From Mycobacterium sp. DL440 (GTDB taxonomy: Bacteria; Actinomycetota; Actinomycetes; Mycobacteriales; Mycobacteriaceae), in NCBI RefSeq assembly GCF_011745145.1, contig NZ_CP050191.1, positions 6,184,367 through 6,248,366 on the forward strand: 64,000 bases of DNA. The letters run 5' to 3'. The notes beneath the pieces were generated by a model that did no database searches, was not told the origin of the DNA, and was given only the letters and a program-made list of their open reading frames with translations. Every line of letters starts with the position of its first letter. Positions within the stretch are counted from its first letter, which is position 1. The position numbers and the translations under genes were made by a program. Shown piece after piece: positions 1 through 9,216 of the stretch.

Positions 1-47
1 AGAATCAGGAAACACACCAGCCAGATCCGCAGCACGAAGTGCCTCAT
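1..47 (-). CDS. mnhE: Mrp/Mnh antiporter subunit E, N-terminal fragment
   Basis: Only the first 15 codons are inside the window (reading MRHFVLRIWLVCFLI on the minus strand); the gene runs off the left edge. The ATG overlaps the stop codon of the subunit D gene as ATGA, the same coupling seen between the other subunits of this operon. The basic start followed at once by a hydrophobic stretch fits the amino end of MnhE/MrpE. Identity rests mainly on operon position. Confidence 0.72.
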   Translation of the reverse strand, partial: MRHFVLRIWLVCFLI

Positions 48-1642
48 CGAGACGTTCCTCCCAGCACCGCAGAGACATACTGCCCGCGGTCGAGCACCTC
101 GGCGGCCGAGCGTTCCGCATAGCCGAAGATCGGACCGGCCGCGATCGTCAACGCCAAACCCACTCCGATCAATGCGGCGGTCGGCACCAGCATGCCTGCG
201 GGCATCCGTCCCACGCTGTCACGGTCGGCGAACTCGATGTCCTCGGTATCGTCGAGTAGCACCGCAGGAGCATGCCCGGACAGGTGGCCTTCGGGCGCGT
301 CGGCTCGGGCCCGCCAGAACGCCTTCGTCCACACCCTGGCCACCACATACAGGGTCAGCAGGCTGGTGACGACGCCACCGGCGACCAGGATCCAGGCCAG
401 CGCCGACCCGTTCTCGGCCCCGGCCTCCATCAGCGCCACCTTTCCGATGAAGCCCGAGAACGGCGGGATACCACCCAGATTGAGTGCGGGAACGACGAAT
501 ACGAAGGCCAGCACCGGACTGGCGGCGGCCAGTCCGCCGAGCCGGTTCAGAGTGGAGGCCCCGGCCTGCCGCTCGATCAATCCGACCACGAGAAACAGCG
601 TGGTCTGTACGACGATGTGGTGGGCGACGTAGTAGATGGCCCCGGACATACCCAGCTCGTTGCCCAGCGCGACACCGAACACCATGTAGCCGATGTGGCT
701 GACGAGGGTGAACGACAGCAACCGCTTGATGTCGTTCTGCGCGATGGCACCCAGGATGCCGATGACCATCGTGAGCAGCCCGGCCACCAGCAACACCGAG
801 TCCAGGCTGCCGCCGGGGAACAACAATGCGTGGGCCCGGATGATCGCGTACACACCGACTTTCGTCAGCAATCCGGCGAACACCGCGGTGACCGGTGCCG
901 GCGCGGTCGGGTACGAATCCGGCAGCCACGTCGACAAGGGGAACACCGCCGCCTTGATGCCGAACGCCACCAGCAGCACCGCGAACAACGCGTTGCGCGT
1001 GCCGGCGGGCACGTCGTCGAGGCGCACAGCCAACTCGGCCAGGTTCAGGGTTCCGGTGGCGGCGTAGATCAGGGCGATGCCGATCAGGAAGATCAGCGAC
1101 GACACCATCGACACCATCACGTACGAGATGCCGGCCCGGACCCGCTCCTCGCTGGCGCCGATGGTCAACAGCACGAAGCTCGCCGACAGCAGTACCTCGA
1201 AACCGACGAACAGGTTGAACAGGTCTCCGGCCAGGAATGCCGTGCACACACCGGCCGAGAGCACCAGGTAGGTGGGCATGAAGATCGACACCGGCTGGCG
1301 TTCGTCGCCGTCGCGGATACCCTGCCCGATGGCGTAGGCGACGACCGCCAGCAGCACGATCGACGAGACCACCAGCATCAGCGCGGAGAGCCGGTCGACG
1401 ACCAGGGTGATGCCCAGCGGGCCCATCCCGGGCACGCTCTGCCCCCACCCGCCGACGTGCAGCACCAGCGTCCCGTGCCGGTCGGCCAGATACACCAGGG
1501 CTGCGCACACTCCGACCACCGCCACCAGCGCGACCTGGGTGATGATCCGCTGGAGCTGCGGGCGGCGCCCGGCCACCAGGGTGATCGCCGCGGCCAGCGC
1601 CGGGATGAGCACCGGCAGCGGGATCAGCGCTTGCGCGATCAT
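44..1642 (-). CDS. mnhD: Mrp/Mnh Na+/H+ antiporter subunit D
   Basis: 532-residue polytopic membrane protein of the proton-translocating NADH-quinone oxidoreductase/antiporter family (ND5/MrpD). Hydrophobic helices fill nearly the whole length. Glu149 in a FVGFEVLL helix and Lys230 before FPLSTWLPDSYPTAP match the conserved TM5 glutamate and TM7 lysine that carry protons in MrpD and complex I homologues. MrpD is one of the two proton-pumping subunits of the multi-subunit monovalent cation/proton antiporter in the plasma membrane, used for pH and sodium homeostasis. The start overlaps the end of mnhC as ATGA and its stop overlaps mnhE, so translation is coupled through the operon. Confidence 0.95.
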   Translation of the reverse strand: MIAQALIPLPVLIPALAAAITLVAGRRPQLQRIITQVALVAVVGVCAALVYLADRHGTLVLHVGGWGQSVPGMGPLGITLVVDRLSALMLVVSSIVLLAVVAYAIGQGIRDGDERQPVSIFMPTYLVLSAGVCTAFLAGDLFNLFVGFEVLLSASFVLLTIGASEERVRAGISYVMVSMVSSLIFLIGIALIYAATGTLNLAELAVRLDDVPAGTRNALFAVLLVAFGIKAAVFPLSTWLPDSYPTAPAPVTAVFAGLLTKVGVYAIIRAHALLFPGGSLDSVLLVAGLLTMVIGILGAIAQNDIKRLLSFTLVSHIGYMVFGVALGNELGMSGAIYYVAHHIVVQTTLFLVVGLIERQAGASTLNRLGGLAAASPVLAFVFVVPALNLGGIPPFSGFIGKVALMEAGAENGSALAWILVAGGVVTSLLTLYVVARVWTKAFWRARADAPEGHLSGHAPAVLLDDTEDIEFADRDSVGRMPAGMLVPTAALIGVGLALTIAAGPIFGYAERSAAEVLDRGQYVSAVLGGTSR

Positions 1643-2118
1643 TTGGAACCTTCGAATCCGGGTAGCGCATCGAGCTCGTCGGGGGCGTCGGTGTCGAGGC
1701 GGGTGTCGGGCTGCAGGATCTCCTCGGCCGTGCCGGTGTCGTCGAGCCCGTCGGCGCCGGCCTGCTGCGAGACACGGGTGTCCTCGGGGTCGTTGCTGAC
1801 CTCTTCGACCGTGGTCAACCGATAGGACCGGTAGGCCAGCGCCAGGACGAACGCCGCGATGCCCATGCTGATGACGATCGCGGTCAGGATCATGCCCTGG
1901 GCCAGAGGATCGGCTGTGGTGGACGCACCGTTGCTGGAGCGTCCGCGGATCGGCGGATTGCCGCCTCGGCCTCCCGAAGTCAGGATCAGCAGGTTGACCG
2001 CGTTGCCGATCAGCAACAGCCCCAACAACATTCGGGTCAGGTTGCGTTCCAGCAGCAGATACACCCCGGCGCTGGTCAGGCCGCCGACGAGGATCAACGG
2101 AATCAGGTAGGTCGTCAT
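1639..2118 (-). CDS. mnhC: Mrp/Mnh Na+/H+ antiporter subunit C
   Basis: 159 residues starting MTTYLIPLILVGG. It is homologous to NuoK/MrpC: three hydrophobic helices in the first 100 residues, with the small-residue pattern LLGLLLIGNAVNLLI. The start at 2118 overlaps the stop of mnhA as ATGA and the end overlaps mnhD as ATGA. A longer open frame upstream is only a shadow of mnhA. The last 55 residues form an acidic hydrophilic tail (many Asp/Glu, ending PGFEGSK) that the core family does not need and that should lie at the membrane surface. The subunit is structural within the Mrp complex next to A and D. Confidence 0.95.
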   Translation of the reverse strand: MTTYLIPLILVGGLTSAGVYLLLERNLTRMLLGLLLIGNAVNLLILTSGGRGGNPPIRGRSSNGASTTADPLAQGMILTAIVISMGIAAFVLALAYRSYRLTTVEEVSNDPEDTRVSQQAGADGLDDTGTAEEILQPDTRLDTDAPDELDALPGFEGSK

Positions 2119-4997
2119 CGCGTCACCGCCTTCGAGGTTGTGGGGCCGACGGCCGTTTCCACGTCCACCCGCGCGCCGAGGCTGCGGAGTACGTCGAGGA
2201 CCAGGCCGACCACGATCAGGTAGACGCCCAAGTCGAAGAACAGCGCGGTCACCAGCTTGACGTGGCCGAACAGCGGAAGGTCGAACTCCAGTACCGCCGA
2301 AGACAGTGCGGGAGCGCCCAGCAGGATCGAGGTGACGGCCGTCCCGGCGGACAGCCCCAGCCCGGTGCCCAGAATCTTGCCCGCATCCAGCGGCAGGGTC
2401 TCGCCGAGTTCGTAACGCCCGCCGGCCAGATATCGCAGCACCAGCGCCAGGCCTGCGGTGAGCCCGCCGGCGAATCCGCCGCCGGGGGTGTTGTGTCCGG
2501 CGAAGAAGAAATAGGCCGACAGCACCATGATGAGCGGGAAGATCATCCGGGTGGCGACTTCCAGCACCAGCGACCGATACCGCGGATCGCGCATTTCCGA
2601 GCCCCGCAGCCAGGTGACGTCGCCGAAGGCCGGGGTGTATGCGCCGACCGGTCCGATGTCGGGCTGACCGACGGCCGTGCTGACCCGCGGTGCCGCGCCG
2701 AACCGGCGGTGCCGGAACACCAGTGAGGCCACGCCGGTCGCGGCCACCAGCAGCACCATGATCTCGCCCATGGTGTCCCAGGCCCGGATGTCGACCAGCA
2801 GCACGTTGACGGTGTTGGCGCCCTGCCCGCGGTAGTAGGCGGCATCCGGCAGCAGCTCGGCAACGCCTGCACCGGTGCGGGCCGCCATCGCGTACACCGC
2901 CAAAGATGTGACGGCAGCGCCGACAGCCAGGGCCAGCAGCGCGCGGGGTAGCCGGTTGCGGTTGATGTTGGTGGCGTCGGCCTCGGCCGGCAGGGTGCGC
3001 AGCACCAGCACGAAGATCACCAAAACCAGTGTCTCCACCAGGAATTGGGTCAGCGCCAGATCGGGTGCGCCGTGGAAGGCGAAGATCGCGCCGCATCCGT
3101 AGCCGGTCACGCCGACCAGTAGCACCGCGGCCAGGCGGTTGCGCATCACGACCGCGCCCAACGCAGCGGCCAGCATCAGCAACCCGACCACCACCTGTAG
3201 CGGCGAGTCCCACAGTGCGAAATCTGGATGGTCACGGGCGCCGAGCGCCAGTGTCGCGATCGGCAGGGCCACCAGCGTGCACAGGATCACCGACTGGGTG
3301 GCAGGCAGCGAGCCGCGCTGGGTCGACCCGGTGAGCCGCAGTGAAAGAATGTCCAGGCCGCGGATGGTGGCGTCGTAGATGCGGTCGGCGTTGCCCAGCG
3401 GCTGGTAGGCCAATCGGGTGCGGGGCAGGCGGCGGCGGACCAGGAACGCCGCGGTGCCGACGGCCAGGACCAGTGCCGACAAGTAGAGCGGCAGGCCCAG
3501 GCCGTGCCACAACGCCAGGTGATAGCCGGACCCGCCCGGCATGGTGTCGGCGTACTCGTCGAGCGCCGAGTCGAGTCCGGCCGGCCACAATCCGAACAGC
3601 AGGCCCGCTGAGGCCAGGACGGCCGGCGCGGCCAGGAAAGCCGCTGGGGGACGGTGCATATCGGCAACCCGGGCGCTGGGTTGCGACATTCCCTTGCCGG
3701 CGAATGCGCCCCACATGAACCGCAGGCTGTAGATGGTGGTGAATACCGAGCCGATCACGATGCAGGCCAACACATATGGCGCAGCGGAGCCGAGAGCAGG
3801 GCTGTGCGCCACCGTCTCCAGATCGGCTTCCTTGGCGACGAACCCGAAGAACGGCGGCAGGGCGGCCATGCTCGCGGTGGCCCCGATGGCGATGGCGAAC
3901 AACGGTCTGTGGTGGCGTCCCAGCCCGGCCAGCCGGCGGATGTCGCGAGTGCCGGTGGCGTGGTCGATGACGCCCACGACCATGAACAGCGCCGCCTTGA
4001 ACATCGCGTGCGCGCACAACATGGCTAGCCCGGCCAGCATCATGTCGCTGCCGCCGGCGCCGACCATCACGGTGATCAGGCCCAGCTGGCTCACCGTGCC
4101 GAACGCCAGGATCAATTTGAGGTCGTACTCGCGGACCGCGCGCCAGCCCGCCAGCAGCATGGTCACCAGCCCGAGGCCGACCACCATGGGACGCCAGAAC
4201 GACGTGTCGGCGAACCCGGGCGTCATCCGGGCCACCAGATAGACACCGGCCTTCACCATCGCCGCGGCGTGCAGATAGGCGCTCACCGGCGTGGGGGCGG
4301 CCATGGCGCCGGGCAGCCAGAAATGCAGAGGCACGATGGCCGATTTCGACAGGGCACCGACGAGGATCAGCGCCACTCCCACCGCGGCGGCCGTGCCACC
4401 CGGCGGCGCGGCGATCAACTCGGACAGCAGGTAGGTGCCGGCCATGTTGCCCAGCACGACGATGCCGACCAGCATGGCCAGACCGCCGAACGTCGTCACC
4501 AACAGGGCCTGGGTGGCGGCCCGGCGACTGGTGGCCCGCTCGGCGTAGTGGCCGACCAGCAGGAACGACAGCACGGTGGTGGTTTCCCAGAAGATGTAGA
4601 GAATCAGCATGTTGTCGCTGATCACCAGGCCGAACATGGCCCCGGAGAACGCGACCAGTTCGGCAGCGAAGCTGGGCAGCCGTTTCTCGATCTTGCCGTC
4701 GTGGTGGTGGAAGTACTCGGCGCAGTAGAAGAGCACGAGCGCCCCGATGCCCAGCACCAGCATGCTCATGATCGCCGCGAGAGAGTCGAACCGCAGCGTG
4801 ATGTTCATCGACAGCCCGTCCACCCACGGGATGTTCAGGGTGGGAACACGATCATCGTTGGGCCAGTTCAGAGCGACCCAGACCAGCGAACCCAGCGGCA
4901 CAAGGGCCAGTGGGTAAAACGCCATCCGCCCCCATTTGGCCACCAGAAGCGGCGCCAGCGCGGTCGCGACCGCGTGGGCGAGCAGAACGGCGAGCAT
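2115..4997 (-). CDS. mnhA: Mrp/Mnh Na+/H+ antiporter fused subunit A-B
   Basis: 960-residue membrane protein and first gene of the mnh operon. Residues 1 to about 790 form MrpA: an ND5-like proton channel with Glu138 in the ILYIFWETTTV helix and a lysine in ALSKSAIVPLHFWLPGAM, followed by the extra MrpA C-terminal helices (ALTQFLVETLVLVIFVLVLR). From about residue 800 comes an MnhB domain (GHNTPGGGFAGGLTAG), so subunits A and B are one polypeptide; no separate mnhB follows. A GGAG sits just before the ATG. The A subunit carries the sodium path and the second proton path of the complex. The 126-bp gap upstream may hold its own promoter (TAGAAT at 5087-5092 on the minus strand is a possible -10). 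Confidence 0.95.
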   Translation of the reverse strand: MLAVLLAHAVATALAPLLVAKWGRMAFYPLALVPLGSLVWVALNWPNDDRVPTLNIPWVDGLSMNITLRFDSLAAIMSMLVLGIGALVLFYCAEYFHHHDGKIEKRLPSFAAELVAFSGAMFGLVISDNMLILYIFWETTTVLSFLLVGHYAERATSRRAATQALLVTTFGGLAMLVGIVVLGNMAGTYLLSELIAAPPGGTAAAVGVALILVGALSKSAIVPLHFWLPGAMAAPTPVSAYLHAAAMVKAGVYLVARMTPGFADTSFWRPMVVGLGLVTMLLAGWRAVREYDLKLILAFGTVSQLGLITVMVGAGGSDMMLAGLAMLCAHAMFKAALFMVVGVIDHATGTRDIRRLAGLGRHHRPLFAIAIGATASMAALPPFFGFVAKEADLETVAHSPALGSAAPYVLACIVIGSVFTTIYSLRFMWGAFAGKGMSQPSARVADMHRPPAAFLAAPAVLASAGLLFGLWPAGLDSALDEYADTMPGGSGYHLALWHGLGLPLYLSALVLAVGTAAFLVRRRLPRTRLAYQPLGNADRIYDATIRGLDILSLRLTGSTQRGSLPATQSVILCTLVALPIATLALGARDHPDFALWDSPLQVVVGLLMLAAALGAVVMRNRLAAVLLVGVTGYGCGAIFAFHGAPDLALTQFLVETLVLVIFVLVLRTLPAEADATNINRNRLPRALLALAVGAAVTSLAVYAMAARTGAGVAELLPDAAYYRGQGANTVNVLLVDIRAWDTMGEIMVLLVAATGVASLVFRHRRFGAAPRVSTAVGQPDIGPVGAYTPAFGDVTWLRGSEMRDPRYRSLVLEVATRMIFPLIMVLSAYFFFAGHNTPGGGFAGGLTAGLALVLRYLAGGRYELGETLPLDAGKILGTGLGLSAGTAVTSILLGAPALSSAVLEFDLPLFGHVKLVTALFFDLGVYLIVVGLVLDVLRSLGARVDVETAVGPTTSKAVTR

Positions 4998-5123
4998 GGC
5001 ACTCCGATCGGGTTGGGGTCGGGGTGTCGGCTACCGATGAGCGCTTGCGCGAAGAGCATCGGCATGAGTGGCTATGGCTTTTGCGCATTCTACGTGGGCC
5101 GTTGTGGCCGGCTCAGCGCGCAC

Positions 5124-6410
5124 TCAGAAGTACCGCAGCCAGATATACACCCAGGCCAGCGCCGTGCTGAGAGCAGTGACCACGATGCCGTAGCGGGTGA
5201 ACCGCCAGAAACTGATCGGATGCCCGGCCCGCTTGGCGATGCCGATGGCCACCACATTGGCGCTGGCCGCAATGGCGGTGCCGTTGCCGCTGAAGCAGGC
5301 GCCGAGTGCGAACGCCCACCACAGCGCCTGGCCGGTCTGCGCGTCCGGAGCCTGGGCCACCATGTCCTCCACCACCGGCGTCATCGTCGCGGTGTAGGGG
5401 ATGTTGTCGACGAATGCGCCGACCACCGACGAACCGAACAGCAGTGCCGTCGCCGCCCCGAACCAGTTGTCGCCGAACGCCGACTCGGCCACCGATCCAA
5501 GGGCGCCGATGACGCCGGTGTGCACCAATCCAGCGACCATCACGAACAGGCCCATGAAGAAGACCAGCGTGGGCCACTCCACTTCGGGCAGTACCTCGGC
5601 CACGTCGATGTCGGTGACCAGCAGCATCGCCCCGGCGCCCAGCAGCGCCACGATCGACGGAGCCACGTGCAACACCGAATGGAACGCGAACCCGACGATC
5701 ACCACGTTGAGCACCAGCAGCGAACGGATCAGCAGTCTTCGGTCCTTGATCGCCCGACGCTCCTGCAGGGCCATCACTTCCTCGATGTGCATCTCGTCGG
5801 CGCGCAGGTCCGAACGGAACAACACCCGGGTGAACAGGACGAACAACGCAAAGATGATGATGACGATCGGCGCCATGTGGATCAGGAAGTCGTTGAAGGT
5901 CAGTCCGGCGCGACTGCCGATGATGATGTTGGGCGGATCCCCGATCAGGGTGGCGGCGCCGCCGATGTTGGAGGCCAGCACCTCGGCGATCAGATAGGGC
6001 TGCGGTGCGATGCGCAGCCGGTCGCAGATCACCAGGGTCACCGGTGCGATCAGCAGGATGATCGTAACGTTGTCGAGTACCGGCGAGGCGAATGCGGTGA
6101 TCGCCATCAACATGACCATCAACCGGAACGGATTGCCGCGAGAACGCTTGGCGGCCCAGATCGCGAGGAAATCGAAAAGCCCGGTCTGCTTGATGACGCC
6201 GACGATCACCATCATCCCGAGCAACAGGAAGATGACGTTCCAGTCGATGCCCTGGTGCTCGGAATGGAACACCTCGGCGCCGGGGATCAGCCCGAGCAGG
6301 GCCATCAGGCCGGCGGCGACCAGGACAGTCTTGACCTTGTCGGCTCGTTCGGTGGCGATGAACCAGAAGGCGACGACGAAGATCGTCAGCGCCAGGACCG
6401 GAGCCAACAT
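5124..6410 (-). CDS. ArsB/NhaD-type SLC13-superfamily permease
   Basis: 428-residue polytopic permease of the ion transporter superfamily that includes ArsB, NhaD and CitM. Diagnostic stretches are SNIGGAATLIGDPPNIIIG in the first half and FVDNIPYTATMTPVV plus FSGNGTAIAASANVVA in the second, the inverted-repeat substrate hairpins of this fold. Length equals mycobacterial proteins labelled ArsA/ArsB1, but no arsenic regulator or reductase lies nearby. Its position between a CBS protein (11-bp gap) and the Mrp antiporter genes suggests a Na+/H+ antiport (NhaD-like) or anion export role; the substrate cannot be decided from sequence alone. Confidence 0.88.
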   Translation of the reverse strand: MLAPVLALTIFVVAFWFIATERADKVKTVLVAAGLMALLGLIPGAEVFHSEHQGIDWNVIFLLLGMMVIVGVIKQTGLFDFLAIWAAKRSRGNPFRLMVMLMAITAFASPVLDNVTIILLIAPVTLVICDRLRIAPQPYLIAEVLASNIGGAATLIGDPPNIIIGSRAGLTFNDFLIHMAPIVIIIFALFVLFTRVLFRSDLRADEMHIEEVMALQERRAIKDRRLLIRSLLVLNVVIVGFAFHSVLHVAPSIVALLGAGAMLLVTDIDVAEVLPEVEWPTLVFFMGLFVMVAGLVHTGVIGALGSVAESAFGDNWFGAATALLFGSSVVGAFVDNIPYTATMTPVVEDMVAQAPDAQTGQALWWAFALGACFSGNGTAIAASANVVAIGIAKRAGHPISFWRFTRYGIVVTALSTALAWVYIWLRYF

Positions 6411-6421
6411 GGCTCAGGGGG

Positions 6422-6910
6422 TCAGTCGCCGGGACCGGCGACCGCAAGGCTGGTCAGTAGCCGCTCGAGAGTGACTGCTCCGGTGAGCCGGCCGCTGCGG
6501 TCGACGACGGCGATCAGCGGACTGCGCTTGTTGGCCATCACGGTGGCGATCTCCAACAGCGTCGCGTCGGGCGTCACGGTCGCGGGCTTGGTCGCGGGTC
6601 CGGGCAGGCAGTCGCCGACGGTGAGCTTGCCCGGCCCGTGCCAGAACAGGTCGGCGTGAATCTCGTCGACGGTGCGGACCAACGCCGGATCTTCTTGGTA
6701 GGACTCGGGGATCGCCAAACGCAGCACCTGAGTTCCCGGTAGCACTGCCACCGGGTGGTCGTCATCGTCGACCACCACCAGGCCGGGCAGCCGGTTGACC
6801 ACCATCAGCTGAACGGCTTTCGAGACCGGGTCATCGATCCGCACAGTCGGCAGGTGGGCGGCGATTTCATGTGCCTGCATGAGCTCGTTCCAATGCGTCG
6901 CTAGTGTCAT
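6422..6910 (-). CDS. CBS-domain pair protein
   Basis: 162 residues made of two CBS modules (about 15-65 and 95-160) joined by a linker, with no membrane segment. The typical [15 protein letters not shown] and [18 protein letters not shown] strand-helix patterns are visible. CBS pairs bind adenine nucleotides and act as regulatory modules of transporters and enzymes. It is the first gene of a likely operon with the ArsB/NhaD-type permease, so it may gate that permease by energy state (inference). A GAGGA lies 3 nt before the ATG. The next gene on the other side is divergent, 198 bp away. Confidence 0.88.
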   Translation of the reverse strand: MTLATHWNELMQAHEIAAHLPTVRIDDPVSKAVQLMVVNRLPGLVVVDDDDHPVAVLPGTQVLRLAIPESYQEDPALVRTVDEIHADLFWHGPGKLTVGDCLPGPATKPATVTPDATLLEIATVMANKRSPLIAVVDRSGRLTGAVTLERLLTSLAVAGPGD

Positions 6911-7061
6911 CGTCCTCGTTCTCCGATCAATTCGGGACGGCTGTGCGCAATGCCAGTGCGAGCTGGCGGACCGATTTCGCCTCGGCTCCGGTGGGGTGGC
7001 TGCCAGTGTGGGCGCCCCGGTGGTCGGTGACCATCGGGGCTGACACCCATTCCGTGGGGGG

Positions 7062-7072
7062 TACAGCCTGTA
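7062..7072. promoter_or_regulatory. Short palindrome in the divergent CBS/kinase promoter region
   Basis: TACAG-C-CTGTA is a perfect 11-bp palindrome about 37 bp before the sensor-kinase start. It could be an operator for autoregulation by the NarL-type regulator encoded downstream, but such a short site can occur by chance. Confidence 0.25.
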
Positions 7073-7108
7073 TGGACAACACCGCTGGTCGCGGGTCAGG
7101 CTGGAGGG

Positions 7109-8089
7109 GTGAAACCGGCGCGCACCCCGGCGGCCGCGTTGTTCCGCCGGGTGTTCCTGATCAACGGGTTGATCTTCACGCTGGGCACGCTGATCCTCGC
7201 GCTTTCCCCGGCCTCGGTGTCTTCACGGATAAAACTCACCGAAATCCCAGTTTTGGTCGTAGGTCTGGCGATTATCCTGACTGCTAACGCACTGCTCTTG
7301 AGGTCCAGTCTTGCCCCATTGGATCGGCTCGCCGCGTCAATGCGGCGAGTCGATCCGCCCAAGCGCAGCGACCGCGTGGACGACCGTGGCAGCGGTGATC
7401 TGCAGCACCTCATCGAGTCGTTCAACGCGATGCTCGATCGGTTGGAGACCGAACGGACCACCGCGAGCGCATCGGCGCTGGCGGCCCAGGAGAACGAACG
7501 CCAGCGCATCGCACGAGAACTGCACGACGAGATCGGTCAGACCCTGACCGTCGCACTGCTCACCCTGAAGCGGGCGGTCGACCGGTCGCCGGAATCGATC
7601 CACGCCGAACTGGCCGATGCCCAGGAGATCGTGCGATCCAGTCTCGACGAGGTGCGGGACATCGCCCGGCGGCTGCGTCCGGACGCATTGGAAGACCTCG
7701 GACTGCGCAGTGCGCTGAACGCCCTCTGCAACGACTTCGCCCAGGCATCCGGTATTGCGGTGGTCAAACACATTGCACTGCAAGAGGACCGGCTCAAGTC
7801 TGATGTCGAGCTGGTCTGTTACCGGATCGCCCAGGAAGGCCTGACCAATGTGGCGCGCCACTCCGGGGCGCGCAAGGTGTGGGTGGACCTCCATATTGCA
7901 GACGACGAACTCACGCTGCGGGTGGCCGACGACGGCCGCGGCGGCATCCCCACCGAAACGATGCGGGAAGGTGCAGGCATCAATGGAATGCGCGAACGGG
8001 CGCTGCTGGTGAACGCCGCGCTGACCATCAGCTCGCCGCCGGGCGGCGGCACCGAGGTGCGGCTGGTGATTCCGCTGCGGGGCATCTGA
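7109..8089 (+). CDS. NarL/LiaS-family sensor histidine kinase
   Basis: 326-residue membrane sensor kinase. Two hydrophobic segments (about 15-35 and 47-66) with little between them, then a HAMP-like stretch (68-119). The HisKA_3 dimerisation helix holds phospho-acceptor His139 in [15 protein letters not shown]. The C-terminal ATPase domain shows an N-box ([13 protein letters not shown]) and a G-box (VADDGRGG). The short periplasmic loop suggests intramembrane sensing. The GTG at 7109 is only 1 nt from a GGAGG, so GTG at 7151 is a possible real start; the first TM survives either way. The stop overlaps the response-regulator ATG (TGATG), so the pair is translationally coupled. Confidence 0.92.
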   Translation: MKPARTPAAALFRRVFLINGLIFTLGTLILALSPASVSSRIKLTEIPVLVVGLAIILTANALLLRSSLAPLDRLAASMRRVDPPKRSDRVDDRGSGDLQHLIESFNAMLDRLETERTTASASALAAQENERQRIARELHDEIGQTLTVALLTLKRAVDRSPESIHAELADAQEIVRSSLDEVRDIARRLRPDALEDLGLRSALNALCNDFAQASGIAVVKHIALQEDRLKSDVELVCYRIAQEGLTNVARHSGARKVWVDLHIADDELTLRVADDGRGGIPTETMREGAGINGMRERALLVNAALTISSPPGGGTEVRLVIPLRGI

Positions 8090-8736
8090 TGCCGGCCCGC
8101 ATCCTGCTCGCCGATGATCACGCCCTGGTGCGCAGCGGGCTGCGGATGATCATCGATGCCGAATCCGATCTGCAGGTGGTGGCCGAGGCTGCCGACGGGG
8201 CCGAGGCACTCGCGGCGCTGGAGACGACGCCGGTGGACCTGGCGATCCTGGACATCGCGATGCCGCGGATGACGGGGCTGCAGGCCGCGCGCGAGATCAA
8301 CCGAACCCACCCGCACGTGCGGATCCTGATCCTGTCGATGTACGACAACGAGCAGTACTTTTTCGAGGCACTCAAGGCCGGGGCATCGGGGTACGTGCTG
8401 AAATCCGTGGCCGACCGCGACCTGCTCGAGGCTTGTCGGGCGACCATGCGCGGCGAGCCCTTCCTGTACGCCGGCGCCGTGACGGCGCTGATCCGCGATT
8501 ATCTGCACCGGTCACGTCAGGGCGGTGAGTTGCCGGACACCATCCTCACACCGCGGGAGGAGGAGGTGCTCAAACTGATCGCCGAGGGCTACTCGACCCG
8601 GGAGATCGCGGCGACGCTGACCATCAGCGCCAAGACCGTCGACCGGCACCGGACCAACATCCTGGCGAAACTCGGCCTGCGAGATCGGCTGGCGCTGACG
8701 CGCTACGCGATCCGCGCCGGGCTCATCGAACCGTGA
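8089..8736 (+). CDS. NarL/FixJ-family response regulator
   Basis: 215 residues: receiver domain (1-120) with acidic pair Asp9/Asp10, phospho-acceptor Asp55 in DLAILDIAMPR and Lys in YVLKSV, then a LuxR/NarL helix-turn-helix (about 150-210) with LTPREEEVLKLIAEGYSTREIA and the recognition helix SAKTVDRHRTNI. Start chosen at the ATG overlapping the kinase stop; the frame is open much further upstream but that part is a shadow of the kinase. It is the cognate regulator of the kinase encoded immediately before. Targets are unknown; the neighbouring permease and antiporter genes are candidates by position only. Its 3' end overlaps the convergent DUF1707 gene by 34 bp. Confidence 0.95.
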   Translation: MPARILLADDHALVRSGLRMIIDAESDLQVVAEAADGAEALAALETTPVDLAILDIAMPRMTGLQAAREINRTHPHVRILILSMYDNEQYFFEALKAGASGYVLKSVADRDLLEACRATMRGEPFLYAGAVTALIRDYLHRSRQGGELPDTILTPREEEVLKLIAEGYSTREIAATLTISAKTVDRHRTNILAKLGLRDRLALTRYAIRAGLIEP

Positions 8737-9152
8737 GTCCACACCGGAATGGCATGTGACGCAACGCCGATGCCCCAGCCCATGATCGGCCAGACCGGCC
8801 AGAAGTACCAGCCGCCACCGCCGAACCCGACGGCAAGCCAGATGCCGAGCATCAGCAGGGCGCCGGCGAGGTAGGCGGCCAGGTGGATCCTGACGCTCAG
8901 CCGGGCGGCCCGCTGCTGGGCGGCGTGACGCCGGGGATCGTGACGCCGGAGCCGGCTGACGGGTAGATCGGCGACGAGTCGACGCAGCTCGTCTGCGGTC
9001 TGCGCCTGGAAGGTCGACTGCAGCCGATCCTCGTATTCGGGCATCGTCAGGTAGCCCTGGGTGAGGGCCTGGCCGAGGTCGTTAGCGGTCCGTTCGCGCT
9101 CCCGGTCGCCGGCGCGGGCGGTTTCAACGGTGTGTAGGGCGGTGTCGGCCAT
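8703..9152 (-). CDS. DUF1707 and 2TM-domain membrane protein
   Basis: 149 residues from MADTALHTVE. The N-terminal part has the DUF1707 signature, GDRERERTANDLGQALTQGYLTMPEYEDRLQ (paraphrased span about 14-45), typical of actinobacterial SHOCT-like small domains. The C-terminal part has two hydrophobic segments (LAAYLAGALLMLGIWLAVG and FWPVWPIMGWGIGVASHA) like the 2TM domain family. Start chosen at 9152 because GGGAG precedes it; an in-frame upstream ATG at 9182 lacks one and would lie at the predicted transcription start. Function unknown; probably a membrane-anchored adaptor. It ends inside the 3' end of the convergent response-regulator gene. Confidence 0.85.
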   Translation of the reverse strand: MADTALHTVETARAGDRERERTANDLGQALTQGYLTMPEYEDRLQSTFQAQTADELRRLVADLPVSRLRRHDPRRHAAQQRAARLSVRIHLAAYLAGALLMLGIWLAVGFGGGGWYFWPVWPIMGWGIGVASHAIPVWTHGSMSPARIA

Positions 9153-9168
9153 GTCAACTCCCGTGAAT

Positions 9169-9183
9169 CTAGTCAGTGACAAG
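9169..9183. promoter_or_regulatory. Candidate operator downstream of the DUF1707 promoter
   Basis: CTAGTCA-G-TGACAAG is an inverted repeat with one mismatch, placed right over the predicted transcription start of the DUF1707 gene. A further CTAGTCA half-site lies in the promoter spacer. The layout fits a repressor site of TetR or MarR type; the regulator is unknown. Confidence 0.35.
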
Positions 9184-9187
9184 TTGG

Positions 9188-9216
9188 ACTATGCCACCGG
9201 AACTAGTCACCGTCAA
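9188..9216 (-). promoter_or_regulatory. Promoter of the DUF1707 gene
   Basis: On the minus strand TTGACG (9211-9216), a 17-nt spacer and CATAGT (9188-9193) form a good sigma-A-type promoter whose start would be near 9181, some 28 nt before the ATG. The -35 overlaps the last codons of the upstream SRPBCC gene. CTAGTCA occurs at 9203-9209 in the spacer and again at 9169-9175. Confidence 0.55.

Noticed and set aside
4269..6659. 796-codon plus-strand frame opposite mnhA and the permease
   Set aside because: Composition is His/Gln/Asp-rich noise typical of antisense frames in GC-rich DNA; both genes on the other strand are unmistakable.
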